Shown here piece after piece: positions 33,990-42,322 of a stretch of DNA of 64,000 nucleotides. Location of the stretch: assembly GCF_002257585.1 (NCBI RefSeq), contig NZ_CP022743.1:2542001-2606000 (forward strand). The letters run 5' to 3'. The notes under the pieces were generated by a model that saw nothing but the letters and a program-made list of their open reading frames with translations, was not told the origin of the DNA and did no database searches. The first letter of the stretch is position 1. Every line of letters starts with the position of its first letter. The stretch is from Mucilaginibacter xinganensis (GTDB taxonomy: Bacteria; Bacteroidota; Bacteroidia; Sphingobacteriales; Sphingobacteriaceae). A program made the position numbers and the translations under genes.

Positions 33990-35921
33990 TCAGCGGGTAA
34001 TTAATACAATACGGGACAACACATTCCAGTCGTCCAGCCGGACCTTCGCTGCCTTGCCGACATCTCTGTCCATCAATTTAGCAAGGCTGCCCGTTGGTCC
34101 GGAAAGTGCCGCCTGATTCAACAGGTTGAGTTTGAGGTCACGGGTGGTCCCATATATTTTCAACACGTCAAGGGATGAAGGCTGCCCTGCTCGGACGGTC
34201 ATCGCTAACGGCACATTGACCGACGTTCCCGGCATAACCGGGTCATTTGCCGCTTGCCCCAGTAACATACCGAGGCTGAAGTTGTCAATGCCGCCATTGT
34301 CTTTCAGGTCTAACAGGTTAAAATAAAGGGTATCTGCCGAAGTATTGTTGATCAGTAAATTGATGTTTTCCCCGTTTTTAAATTCATAGTCCGGATGGCC
34401 GAGACGTTTGCTTAGGTCCAGATCACGGCTTTTGCTCATCGCCACCGTAAACCTGACCTGGCTGGCCGGGTTCTCTATCTTGAGCACAGCAACCCATTTT
34501 TTCCAAAGCGCCAGCTGGGTATTTAGGATATCGTGAATTGAAAGATCGGTAATGATATACCCGGACAACGCCCTGCCAGCTTTACCGGGTAAATACAGTT
34601 GAACGCTATCTTTGACCGTAAGGAGGATGAGGTCTGCCTTATCTCTCCCTTCCTCTACGGATTTATCCGCCAGCAAGGATTTTTTCAAACCTGCCAAAAC
34701 AGCACTGTTCCAGTTTCCCTGGAAAGCAATGTTCATTACACTTTGGTAATCGTGTTCCACCTCCCGTGCCTTGGAGTTTCTGACGCTGACCATACCGTTC
34801 AGGATCTTTGCCTTTGATTTGAAGGCCTCCGTTGACATAATTTCCACCTGGGCAACGGGTTTAACCGCACCGGGGTCCAGCGTTCCAGGCGGATAGACAT
34901 TAAATACCGATCCGATTTCCATTCCTGTGGCGCGTCCCTCAGAAAGTTCCACCATTTGACCGCTTAGTGGCGTAACGTAAACAAACGAGGGGACCGAAGG
35001 AGCCGTTTCCCCGAATATCCGGGAATTTTGGTGATCGCCCAATAACTGGGGCGTCTGGTCATCGATATGAGTCCGTACGTCATTTTTGACATTTTCTATG
35101 ACATCCGGCCATAAAACAGCACCATCAGCTTTCTTGAGTTCTTTAATCAGGAAAAAGGTAAAAGCCCCGTATACTGTCCCGTTATCAATATATTCATGCG
35201 ATAATTCGTCAGATTGGCACCCGGAAAGCAGCACATAGGGAAAAGACCTCCTGGAATTAACAAACAGTCTGGTGCCAGTCATTCGCAAGCTGTCTTGATG
35301 CGACAGGATCGCGGGAATAAAGCGGGGTCTGAGCCTATTGGTTTTGACACTCAGGAAGCGGGTAGCTCCTGCCGAATGACAGGCATCCAGGATAACAGTC
35401 AGGTTTGACGTTACCTTCGTAATAGCATTCAGCCACCCATCCATGTCGCTGTCGAGTATGGAGGTCTCCTTGGCCATGTCGTAGGTATTCACATAATCGG
35501 ATGGGATCAGTGTTTCATCCAGATAATCCGATTCTTTGTTCGTCTCATCCGGCACCTGGGAGCCGTGACAGCTAAAGTCTATAACTACCATATCACCAGG
35601 TTTCACCAGGCTGATGAGTTTCTGAAATGCCCTGGCAATGCCCCTCTTATTTGCCTGGTCATCCGGAAGAAAAATGATATTTTTCGTATCAAAGCCCTTT
35701 TGCTGTACCAAAAAATCGCGCATCAGCGTAATATCATTGACACATCCTTGGAGCTGATCAGCGTCCAGCAAGTTTGAATAGCGGTTAATACCGGCGAGCA
35801 AAGCATATTTATGGGTAACTGGGGGCTGAAAATCAAAACCTTTAGTGTACCCGCCCGCTAAAGGTAAAAACCAGAGTGTGCAAAAAACGAAACAAGCCTG
35901 TTTAAAGTGATAATGTGACAT
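33990..35921 (-). CDS. Exported caspase-like (peptidase C14) protease
   Basis: A 643-residue protein with an N-terminal signal segment (residues 8-25). The caspase p20 domain spans about 35-300: YALLAGINRYSN opens the fold, H119 lies in FSCHGSQ and C181 in ILDACHSAG, the two catalytic residues of metacaspase-like enzymes. The C-terminal 300 residues are beta-rich and unrecognised (DUF4384-like features such as FKNGENINLLINNTSADTLYF). It is first in a four-gene operon with TPR-CHAT, an envelope protein and an Ig lipoprotein. Upstream lie a TATATTTG promoter box and two inverted repeats. DNA here is visibly richer in G+C than the rest of the island, suggesting separate acquisition. Confidence 0.87.
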   Translation of the reverse strand: MSHYHFKQACFVFCTLWFLPLAGGYTKGFDFQPPVTHKYALLAGINRYSNLLDADQLQGCVNDITLMRDFLVQQKGFDTKNIIFLPDDQANKRGIARAFQKLISLVKPGDMVVIDFSCHGSQVPDETNKESDYLDETLIPSDYVNTYDMAKETSILDSDMDGWLNAITKVTSNLTVILDACHSAGATRFLSVKTNRLRPRFIPAILSHQDSLRMTGTRLFVNSRRSFPYVLLSGCQSDELSHEYIDNGTVYGAFTFFLIKELKKADGAVLWPDVIENVKNDVRTHIDDQTPQLLGDHQNSRIFGETAPSVPSFVYVTPLSGQMVELSEGRATGMEIGSVFNVYPPGTLDPGAVKPVAQVEIMSTEAFKSKAKILNGMVSVRNSKAREVEHDYQSVMNIAFQGNWNSAVLAGLKKSLLADKSVEEGRDKADLILLTVKDSVQLYLPGKAGRALSGYIITDLSIHDILNTQLALWKKWVAVLKIENPASQVRFTVAMSKSRDLDLSKRLGHPDYEFKNGENINLLINNTSADTLYFNLLDLKDNGGIDNFSLGMLLGQAANDPVMPGTSVNVPLAMTVRAGQPSSLDVLKIYGTTRDLKLNLLNQAALSGPTGSLAKLMDRDVGKAAKVRLDDWNVLSRIVLITR

Positions 35922-35943
35922 CGCAAAGGTTTTAGGGTGACTA

Positions 35944-36025
35944 TCACAATAGAACTATTGCAGAAAATATTGTGACACTCAAATATACATACTGAAAAAC
36001 AAATAGTTACCGTATTTTTACGGTA
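35944..36025 (-). promoter_or_regulatory. Promoter and inverted repeats upstream of caspase operon
   Basis: CAAATATA at 35980-35987 reads TATATTTG on the minus strand, an exact TAnnTTTG -7 box. Just inside the transcript, TCACAATA (35944-35951) faces TATTGTGA (35968-35975). Upstream, TACCGTA and TACGGTA (36008-36014 and 36019-36025) form a perfect 7-bp hairpin with a T4 loop, followed on the plus strand by T7. The first pair could be a repressor site; the second may be an operator or a plus-strand terminator. Confidence 0.5.
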
Positions 36026-36166
36026 TTTTTTTATTATTTAATGAAATAAATAAAGCCTTCATATGTATTTAATGCATCGAACAATCCAGGCATCAAAAAA
36101 AAGAATTAATTTGTCTTAAATTCCGTTAATTACAATCTGCAAATTAAGATTATACATTTTACCCAA

Positions 36167-37391
36167 TTAGGTTAACTTTAGTTTAAGGTTTAGCATATCC
36201 TCGCTGATCTTCTTTTCCAATACCCTTGCATAAATCTGCGTTGTCGCAATCTTGGTATGGCCGAGCATCTTGCTTACTGTTTCGATGGGTACACCGTTTG
36301 ACAAAGTTACTGTAGTCGCAAAAGTATGCCGGGCGATATGAAAGGTCAATGTTTTTTTAATGCTGCACTGGTCGGCTATCTCTTTAAGGTAGCTGTTAAC
36401 CTTTTGGTTGGAGAAAACCGGGAAAATGGTATCTAGTTTTGCAGACCTGTAATGATTAAGGTATTTTTCCATAATCCTTTTAGCCCGCGGAAGTACTGGT
36501 GTATTCACGGGGATATTTGTTTTTTGCCGAACGGTTTTGATCCAGTCTTCGCCATCTATTCCCTTGACGATATGATCAGTGGTTAGTTTCATCACATCTA
36601 CATAAGCAAGCCCGGTGTAATAGCAAAAAACAAACAGGTCTTTAACAATGGTCAGGCGCTCAATATCAAAGCTTTTCTTTTCAAGCTTATCTAATTCAAA
36701 CTGTGTGAGAAAATCCTTTTCAACTTTTTGGTGCCTTATCTTATAATTTTTAAAAGGGTCATTAGCCATCCACTCCAATTTAATCGCCAGGTTGGTCATT
36801 TTCCTTACACGGATCAGGTGTTTCATGATACCGTTATTTTGCAGCGGCTTTTGATGGTCTACAGGTTTTATGCGCCCGCAGGAATGTTTCAAAGTCGGCA
36901 ACAAACTTATAATTGATCTCGTGTAGCAGTAAATTCTTTTTACGGTACTTATTTTCTATGAATTTGGTTAAATAACGCTGAGTTACGAAATAGTGCTTAA
37001 GCGTACTCTGTTCCAGTTCATATTTGGCCTGTTCGTTATGGTATTCTACCAGGCGGCTTAATGTGTTAGGTTCTTCGTTATCGGTACCGAAAAAAGCATC
37101 CTTGATTGCATTAGGGGTAATTAAACGCCCTTTCAGTTGTAACTGCTGGTAGCAATTACCCAAAGCCATCCTAACTTGTTCTAACCCGTCATTGATTTTA
37201 CGGTTAGCTTCTTTATTTCTTTTCCCTGCACCTCTCTGCGGGTCCCATTGTTCAGGGTCAATCCATTGTTTTAAAGCAAAATGGATGATCTCGCCTTTGA
37301 CTGTAATTCGTGCATAGATGGGCGCTTTGCCGTTTTTTAGCTTATCCCCACGGATAATAAACTGGATTCCGAATGTGTTTACCGTCTTCAT
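36167..37391 (-). pseudogene. Tyrosine recombinase (integrase), frameshifted
   Basis: Two overlapping frames, 36834-37391 (N-terminal) and 36167-36904 (C-terminal), together make one integrase of about 405 residues. The N-part has an Arm-DNA-binding domain (FGIQFIIRGDKLKNGKAPIY) and a SAM-like core-binding domain. The C-part has the catalytic domain with FHIARHTFAT (HxxR), LGHTKIATTQIYARV (His and nucleophilic Tyr); the first Arg position reads TGLAYVDV, as in many Bacteroidetes integrases. Reading passes smoothly from FLRAHK to PVDHQKPLQNN if one base of the T4 run (36866-36869, A4 on the coding strand) is removed. So this is a one-base insertion, a sequencing error, or a slippage site. It lies beside the tRNA target. 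Confidence 0.85.
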
Positions 37392-37431
37392 TTTCTTCTT
37401 TTCTTTTTCAATTTTGATACATTTTAGTTCA

Positions 37432-37447
37432 AATAGGTATTGAAACC
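37432..37447. repeat. Putative integrase arm-type site, short copy
   Basis: AATAGGTATTGAAACC, close to AATAGGTATTGTAACC at the left island end (3369-3384) and to the copy at 37574-37599. It lies 40 bp before the integrase start, where it could also act in integrase autoregulation. Confidence 0.45.
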
Positions 37448-37573
37448 TTCGGTTTTTAGCACTAAAAAAGGGTCAAAAAATGGCAAAAAACACCAAAAAA
37501 TATTGATCGTAATTAATTGATATACAATCAATTAAACCCTTAAATCGTACCTCGAAGGTAAAAATTGAAAACA

Positions 37574-37599
37574 GGTTACGGAATAGGTATCGTGAAACC
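37574..37599. repeat. Putative integrase arm-type site, right end
   Basis: GGTTACGGAATAGGTAT, identical to the first 17 bases of the 3361-3384 copy, then CGTGAAACC. It is 95 bp from the right att core, in the same orientation as the left copy. Confidence 0.55.
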
Positions 37600-37637
37600 C
37601 GGAAAAGTTTGATAAAATTTGATATGGCTAAAAATGT

Positions 37638-37671
37638 AAAAGCCTGTAAATCAATTAATTTACAGGCTTTT
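37638..37671. terminator. Island-supplied terminator for the tRNA gene
   Basis: AAAAGCCTGTAAAT at 37638-37651 pairs exactly with 37658-37671 (14 bp, loop CAATTA), flanked by A and T runs. It terminates the minus-strand tRNA transcript now that its original terminator (3231-3261) is 34 kb away. Confidence 0.75.
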
Positions 37672-37694
37672 TGATATCGGTTGATATCCTAAAA

Positions 37695-37717
37695 GTGCGC
37701 CCACCTGGGCTCGAACC
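37695..37717. repeat. Right attachment site within tRNA 3' end
   Basis: This 23-bp sequence is identical to 3286-3308. It covers the T-arm 3' side, acceptor 3' strand and discriminator base of the tRNA. Insertion thus kept an intact tRNA gene. Confidence 0.88.
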
Positions 37718-37769
37718 AGGGACCAAAAGATTATGAGTCTTCTACTCTAACCGACTGAGCTATAGGCGC
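37696..37769 (-). tRNA. tRNA with CAT anticodon (Met, possibly lysidine-type Ile2)
   Basis: The minus strand folds as a full cloverleaf. Acceptor GCGCCTA pairs with TGGGCGC, the D-arm is GCTC...GAGT, the anticodon stem GAAGA/TCTTT has loop CTCATAA (anticodon CAT), and the T-stem CCTGG/CCAGG has loop TTCGAGC. The discriminator is A and CCA is not encoded. A CAT anticodon fits elongator Met or Ile2; I cannot separate these by eye, though it lacks initiator features. Its 3' end is the island attachment site. Confidence 0.9.
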
Positions 37770-37914
37770 GGTTATTTTTGTGAGTTGCAAAGGTAAAAAA
37801 AAGTTGTTTACTTGAAAATGAAATATCACAAAATTTAAAAGTTTGTGAATGTTTATCTCTGGTATTTAATTTTTACTTATTGTATGTTTGCTTCTTAAAT
37901 AGTCAGAATTACTT

Positions 37915-38538
37915 ATGCCTGGTATTAAAAACATTATATTTGATTACGGAAATGTAATTTTCTCTCTTGATTTTGTAAAAGGTCAGCAAGCTTGGAAAGA
38001 TTTGGGGATAGTTGACCCCGGTCAGTTTTACGGGCATCGCGCTCAGGATAAAGTGTTTGACGGTTTCGAACGCGGTGACATAGGGGCTGAAGAATTCAGA
38101 GCTTACATTCGCGGGAAATTGAGCAATCCCGGATTAAGTGATCAGCAGATTAATAACGCATGGAACAGTATGCTGGTTGGGGTCCCGAAGGGCAATCATG
38201 AACTTTTGGCAAATCTCAAATCGCAATATCGCACCTTTTTATTGAGTAATATCAACCCGATTCATTACGACTATATAATGGATTATCTTAAAACCGATTT
38301 CGGGTTCGATGGTAATAATCACCTTTTCGAAAAGACGTATTACTCGCACCTTACAGGCAGGCGAAAACCGGAAGCGGAAATTTTCGAGATGGTGCTTAAT
38401 GAAAACGACCTAGTTCCGGCTGAAACGTTGTTTATAGACGACAGTCCCCAGCATTTGGAAACAGCAAAAAAGCTTGGTATAAAAACGTACTTAATGACCC
38501 TGCCTGACAATATTCAGGCGCTAAGATTTTTGGAATAG
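37915..38538 (+). CDS. HAD-family phosphatase (HAD-IA, YihX-like)
   Basis: A 207-residue cytoplasmic HAD hydrolase. Motif I is FDYGNVI with nucleophile D10; the second Asp of the usual DxD is Asn, as in YihX-like sugar-phosphate phosphatases. Motif II is LLSNIN, motif III has the Lys in GRRKPEAEIF and motif IV is FIDDSPQH. It is a single gene just beyond the tRNA and outside the island, followed by convergent glycosidase genes. Substrate unknown, perhaps a hexose phosphate. Confidence 0.85.
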   Translation: MPGIKNIIFDYGNVIFSLDFVKGQQAWKDLGIVDPGQFYGHRAQDKVFDGFERGDIGAEEFRAYIRGKLSNPGLSDQQINNAWNSMLVGVPKGNHELLANLKSQYRTFLLSNINPIHYDYIMDYLKTDFGFDGNNHLFEKTYYSHLTGRRKPEAEIFEMVLNENDLVPAETLFIDDSPQHLETAKKLGIKTYLMTLPDNIQALRFLE

Positions 38539-38561
38539 CTTATTAATGCATAAGCCATTAA

Positions 38562-39539
38562 TTATTTTGAATATTTATACTCACCGGTTTTTATATTTAT
38601 AGTAAATGGTTTCGGCTCAGGAAGCCACAGTTTGCCATCGCCAATTTCAACAGGAATCCATAAATAACGCGAGTCCCATTGTGTTTTAGGCCGCCACTGA
38701 TCGCCCATGAAAATTACCGTAGTTGATTTTGTGCCGGTTACCTTAATCAGCATGGTAGATTGCGAGCCATAAGTATTTGTTGGGGGAGGTGCAATGTCTT
38801 TAAATTCTGTCCATGGCCCTTTTAATGATTTTGAAGTTGCATACTTGTTGGGGTTGGGGTTCCATCCGGTTAATGCCGAACCTATTGCATAATAAAGCCC
38901 TTTAAAATGGACTATTGCACCGCCCTCAAGCGGGGCTTTTACCAGACTCATCTCTTCCGACACTGACAAGTAATCGTCAGCAAGCTTTACGATGTGAAAA
39001 CCTAAGGCCCGATCTTCAAAAACGAGGTAAGCAGTACCATCATCATCAACAAACTGACCAATATCCCTGCTTTCATGGTCCAGCGGACGGAAGCTTTTTA
39101 CAAACTTAAAGTCGCCATCGGGTTTATCGCTAATTGCAATACCTACCCGGGCATATTTGTAGTTGCGTGTATCAAGGTGAAAATACATCACATATTTTTT
39201 TGTGGGTTTATTGTAATAAACTTTTGGACGCTCCAATATCCATCGGTAACCCAGATTTTCAGGGTCTTGCATTTTAACAACATCACCCATAAATTTCCAG
39301 TTCATTAAGTCGGCTGAAGAATAGCAGCTTACATACCTATAATTAGTATCCAGGCCGTTTCTGCGTTCTTCACCGTACCAGTAATAGGTGTTTTTTATTT
39401 TTATAATACCGCCGCCGTGTGCCTGGATATGATCGCCGTTGTTGTCGGGCCAAAAAGCACCAGGGTTAATTTCTTTATTTTGGGCAAATAAAATACTATT
39501 TAAAAGTACAAGTGCTACGATTATGAGACTTTTTTTCAT
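38562..39539 (-). CDS. Secreted GH43-like glycosidase
   Basis: A 325-residue protein with a signal peptide (MKKSLIIVALVLLNSILFAQ). The mature part resembles a five-bladed beta-propeller of the GH43 group: HGGGIIKIKNTYYWYGEE at the start of blade one, MYFHLDTRNYKYARVGIAI, then SRDIGQFVDDDGTAYLVFED and PLEGGAIVHFKGLYYAIGS. These fit GH43 subfamilies acting on galactans or arabinans. It probably works in the periplasm or outside the cell, with the adjacent GH76 gene 21 bp upstream on the same strand, possibly as an operon for a branched polysaccharide. Confidence 0.8.
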   Translation of the reverse strand: MKKSLIIVALVLLNSILFAQNKEINPGAFWPDNNGDHIQAHGGGIIKIKNTYYWYGEERRNGLDTNYRYVSCYSSADLMNWKFMGDVVKMQDPENLGYRWILERPKVYYNKPTKKYVMYFHLDTRNYKYARVGIAISDKPDGDFKFVKSFRPLDHESRDIGQFVDDDGTAYLVFEDRALGFHIVKLADDYLSVSEEMSLVKAPLEGGAIVHFKGLYYAIGSALTGWNPNPNKYATSKSLKGPWTEFKDIAPPPTNTYGSQSTMLIKVTGTKSTTVIFMGDQWRPKTQWDSRYLWIPVEIGDGKLWLPEPKPFTINIKTGEYKYSK

Positions 39540-39560
39540 CTATAAATTAAAAAAGGATGG

Positions 39561-40634
39561 TTATTTAATTTCATTCAATTCCTGCAATCTGCCGCATATC
39601 TCTATCATCGCTGCCTGGTCAATCAGGCTTTTGGCTGGCTTAGGGCCCAATAGGTTACTGGTGTCACGTTCAGTTTTCCAAATATTGTCGGCATCCTCCT
39701 CAAAAAACGTCATCCATTCTTTATTGCTGTCAATTTTAAACAGATCAATATATCCCCTAAGCATTACTGCATTGAACCAATAGTTGCCGGGTAACCGTCC
39801 ATTTTTAAAGAATTCAGCTTTTCCGGCTTTTGCAATTCGCTGCGCTTCTGCCAGGTATTTCGGATCGTGTGTTAAACGATATAACAGTACATTTGATTGC
39901 AACATGGTACCGGTATTATAGGTGTAGGTTGCCATACCGATTTTTAATGACGGGATTTGAATATTATCATAATATACGCCCGATGGCGCTTGCAAATACT
40001 TGTTAACCCATTTGTATAAGGTTAAAGCAGTATTAAGATAGTGTTGTTGTTTGGTGATCTTGTATAATTGTAGTGCCACCAAGATACCCGGTCCGTTTGA
40101 ACAGGTATTTTTGGTGTTTTTATCACCCTCTTTCCAATACAAGCCGCCCCCGGATGCTGTATCAAGCCCGCCCATCATAAAGCGATAGATCATTTCAGAT
40201 GAATGCAGGTATTTTTTATTGTTTGTACGATGATAAGCATCAAGATAGGCTATAGCAATCCATTGGTTATCGTCGTAAAAACGTGAACTTTTTCTTTCTG
40301 TTAAAGGGTAATCCTGGTAACCCGGAAATGGCGGCTTATTACTATAATATTGATCAATAGCATTTACTACTTGCTGCATGTATTTTTGGCCTGGTTGTAA
40401 CACTTCCATTTCATTGGTAGCCTGTATCAATGCGCATAACGGCCACAGCCAGGAGTGGGGGTTTTCATTTTTTGCGCTGTCGGTTGTTTCATAATAAAGC
40501 CCGTTCTTTTTGTCGGTAAGTTGTTTGTTAATTCCCTCGTACAGGTATTTAATACGGGTTTTATAATCAGGTAACTGCGCTTTAACTGTAATGCTAAAAA
40601 ATGCACTCAGCAGCAATATAATTGTTTTTTTCAT
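39561..40634 (-). CDS. Secreted GH76-family glycosidase (alpha-1,6-mannanase-like)
   Basis: I take the ATG at 40634 (357 residues) because it begins a clean signal peptide, MKKTIILLLSAFFSITVKAQ; the frame extends upstream to 40691 without signal-like residues. The catalytic Asp pair of GH76 is visible in RFYDDNQW (D121, D122). SNGPGILVALQLYKIT and YTYNTGTMLQSNVLLYRL are typical inner helices of the alpha/alpha toroid. GH76 enzymes cut alpha-1,6-mannan backbones. Paired with the GH43-like gene. Confidence 0.82.
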   Translation of the reverse strand: MKKTIILLLSAFFSITVKAQLPDYKTRIKYLYEGINKQLTDKKNGLYYETTDSAKNENPHSWLWPLCALIQATNEMEVLQPGQKYMQQVVNAIDQYYSNKPPFPGYQDYPLTERKSSRFYDDNQWIAIAYLDAYHRTNNKKYLHSSEMIYRFMMGGLDTASGGGLYWKEGDKNTKNTCSNGPGILVALQLYKITKQQHYLNTALTLYKWVNKYLQAPSGVYYDNIQIPSLKIGMATYTYNTGTMLQSNVLLYRLTHDPKYLAEAQRIAKAGKAEFFKNGRLPGNYWFNAVMLRGYIDLFKIDSNKEWMTFFEEDADNIWKTERDTSNLLGPKPAKSLIDQAAMIEICGRLQELNEIK

Positions 40635-40766
40635 AGACATTGATAACGCTAATTTACATTTATTAATAATTAAATGTAATTGTGACAGCAATATTACTTT
40701 GATTATTTGTGAGATAATGAGCGTAATATTGGGGTTTAAAATTCGCCTGTTTTATTACTTTTGGAT

Positions 40767-41291
40767 ATGCTAATTATCCAGCTTACCGGTTTATCGGGTT
40801 CAGGCAAAACAACCCTTTCACAATTTGTAAAGCAGGCGCTCGAAGATCGGCATCTTACCGTTGAAATAATTGATGGTGATACCTACAGGAAAACGCTTTG
40901 CCGTGATCTGGGGTTTTCTGTGGAAGACCGCTGTGAAAACATTAGGCGTTTGGGCCATGCTGCTCACTCATTTGCGGGTAGCCGTGATGTTGTGATTATT
41001 GCTGCAATAAATCCGTTTGAGCACATTCGTAAGGAGTTGGAAATTAAGTATGGTATCAAAACTGTTTGGATAAATTGCAACGTTGATGTTTTGATAGCTA
41101 GGGATACTAAAGGGCTTTACCGGCGGGCCCTGTTACCCGAAGACCACCCTGACAAGCTTCATAATTTAACCGGGATAAACGATAGCTATGACACGCCGGT
41201 TAATTATGCTTTATTAATCAATACCCATATGCAATCTACTGCGCAATGTGGCGGGTTACTTTGCGATTTTATATTACAACATATTGGCTAA
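40767..41291 (+). CDS. cysC: Adenylylsulfate (APS) kinase
   Basis: 174 residues from the ATG at 40767. P-loop GLSGSGKT is at 8-15, then IIDGDTYRK, LGFSVEDRCENIRR, RDTKGLYRRA and TGINDSYDTP, the full set of APS kinase landmarks. It phosphorylates APS to PAPS, the sulfate donor for sulfotransferases. No sulfurylase (cysDN) is in the window. The nearby minus-strand sulfotransferase is the natural PAPS user, so this gene likely serves the modification cluster rather than general sulfate assimilation. Confidence 0.9.
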   Translation: MLIIQLTGLSGSGKTTLSQFVKQALEDRHLTVEIIDGDTYRKTLCRDLGFSVEDRCENIRRLGHAAHSFAGSRDVVIIAAINPFEHIRKELEIKYGIKTVWINCNVDVLIARDTKGLYRRALLPEDHPDKLHNLTGINDSYDTPVNYALLINTHMQSTAQCGGLLCDFILQHIG

Positions 41292-41300
41292 TAAATATTC

Positions 41301-42296
41301 TTAATCAATTCCGGCCGGGTCGTAAGTAAAATACTGCACAAATCTCGGTTTTGAAGCTGTGTTTGGGCTGCTGCCATGTGGTAATGCATGGTGCCAGATA
41401 ATAAAATCACCCGCATTGGCTGCTATTGGAATACACCCCAGCTCGTAAAGGTTTTCTTTATATGGGTCAGCGCCGGGGCCCAGGCTTCCTACCCAGCTGT
41501 CAAGCCGGTGGTGGAAACCTGGTACCAGGCTAAAGGCTCCCTGGTTTGCTTCGGTATCGGCAAGGTAGAGAATTCCCTGTAGTCCAAAAGGGAGTGGTAA
41601 ATTTAGTTTTGTGTCCCAATGCAGTCGCGGCCCCGGAAATTTCCAGTTCTCCGTTTCCGGTGGATTGAAGCCAACTCTGTCTGCGGTAACCCAAATATCT
41701 TTACGGTTCCATAGCTGCTCAAAAACAGCACGTATAAATGGGGAATCTCTGTTTTTTTCAAGAACAGGGTGTTGAAAAAGCTGAACCATAATGCCCTGCC
41801 TTGCGTGGTGCTGATTATACCAGGTATCGGGGTTATTGCGGTCAATTTGAATAAAACTGCAAATTGTTTCAATGGTCTTTTCACAATCCTCTTTTGGTAC
41901 TGCATTTTTTAAAACAATATAACCGTTCCGTTCCCAAAAATCAACCTGTTCATCGTCCAGGATTTTCTGAATTGCAACCTCGCCGGGATTGTTTTTATTT
42001 ATAATAGCATTATTAAAACGTATAATTTTTTCTGGTGATGGCGTTCCGCTGGTTTCAAGTATCCACTGCTCAAACTCCTCAAACGAAGGCGCTGTGCCGT
42101 ATAAATATCTAACAGTTTGCTCAAGTCCAAGGCCAAGTGTAAAAAGCAAGGTCTTATCAAGCTGGAATTCGTTTTCAAGGCCACCTGAATTTATTTGGCC
42201 ATTTCTTTTTAGCATGCATTTATGCCAAAATCTTTTCAAATGCATTATTTGCAATTGCCCGGCTTCTTCAAATGGCGTTAATAACAGATCTGACAT
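41301..42296 (-). CDS. Phytanoyl-CoA dioxygenase-family (PhyH) oxygenase
   Basis: A 331-residue iron(II)/2-oxoglutarate-dependent dioxygenase-like protein. Residues 1 to about 110 are a helical N-terminal extension; the PhyH domain begins at QVDFWERNGYIVLKNAV. Ligands are H226xD228 in LHWDTK and H307 in ALPHGSS, with R318 placed to bind 2-oxoglutarate. Such enzymes hydroxylate small molecules or side chains. It is in a minus-strand run with formyltransferase, sulfotransferase and a second 2OG hydroxylase, suggesting stepwise modification of one substrate. Confidence 0.82.
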   Translation of the reverse strand: MSDLLLTPFEEAGQLQIMHLKRFWHKCMLKRNGQINSGGLENEFQLDKTLLFTLGLGLEQTVRYLYGTAPSFEEFEQWILETSGTPSPEKIIRFNNAIINKNNPGEVAIQKILDDEQVDFWERNGYIVLKNAVPKEDCEKTIETICSFIQIDRNNPDTWYNQHHARQGIMVQLFQHPVLEKNRDSPFIRAVFEQLWNRKDIWVTADRVGFNPPETENWKFPGPRLHWDTKLNLPLPFGLQGILYLADTEANQGAFSLVPGFHHRLDSWVGSLGPGADPYKENLYELGCIPIAANAGDFIIWHHALPHGSSPNTASKPRFVQYFTYDPAGID

Positions 42297-42322
42297 AGCA
42301 GTGGTATAAAATTAAAGCTAAT

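Larger units (their letters stand above)
3286..37717. mobile_element. tRNA-integrated genomic island carrying defence cargo
   Basis: Identical 23-bp direct repeats, 3286-3308 and 37695-37717, bound the element. The right copy is the 3' end of a complete tRNA(CAT) gene. The left copy is a tRNA fragment with nothing tRNA-like beyond it. A tyrosine recombinase lies next to the tRNA, the usual place for tRNA-targeting integrative elements. Cargo includes Fic, GHKL-Mrr, DUF262 nuclease, Dnd, plasmid-like DUF932, DUF2971, an ABC importer operon and a caspase/CHAT operon. I see no relaxase, coupling protein or tra genes, so it is a non-conjugative or decayed element. Core genes resume on both sides. 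Confidence 0.88.
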
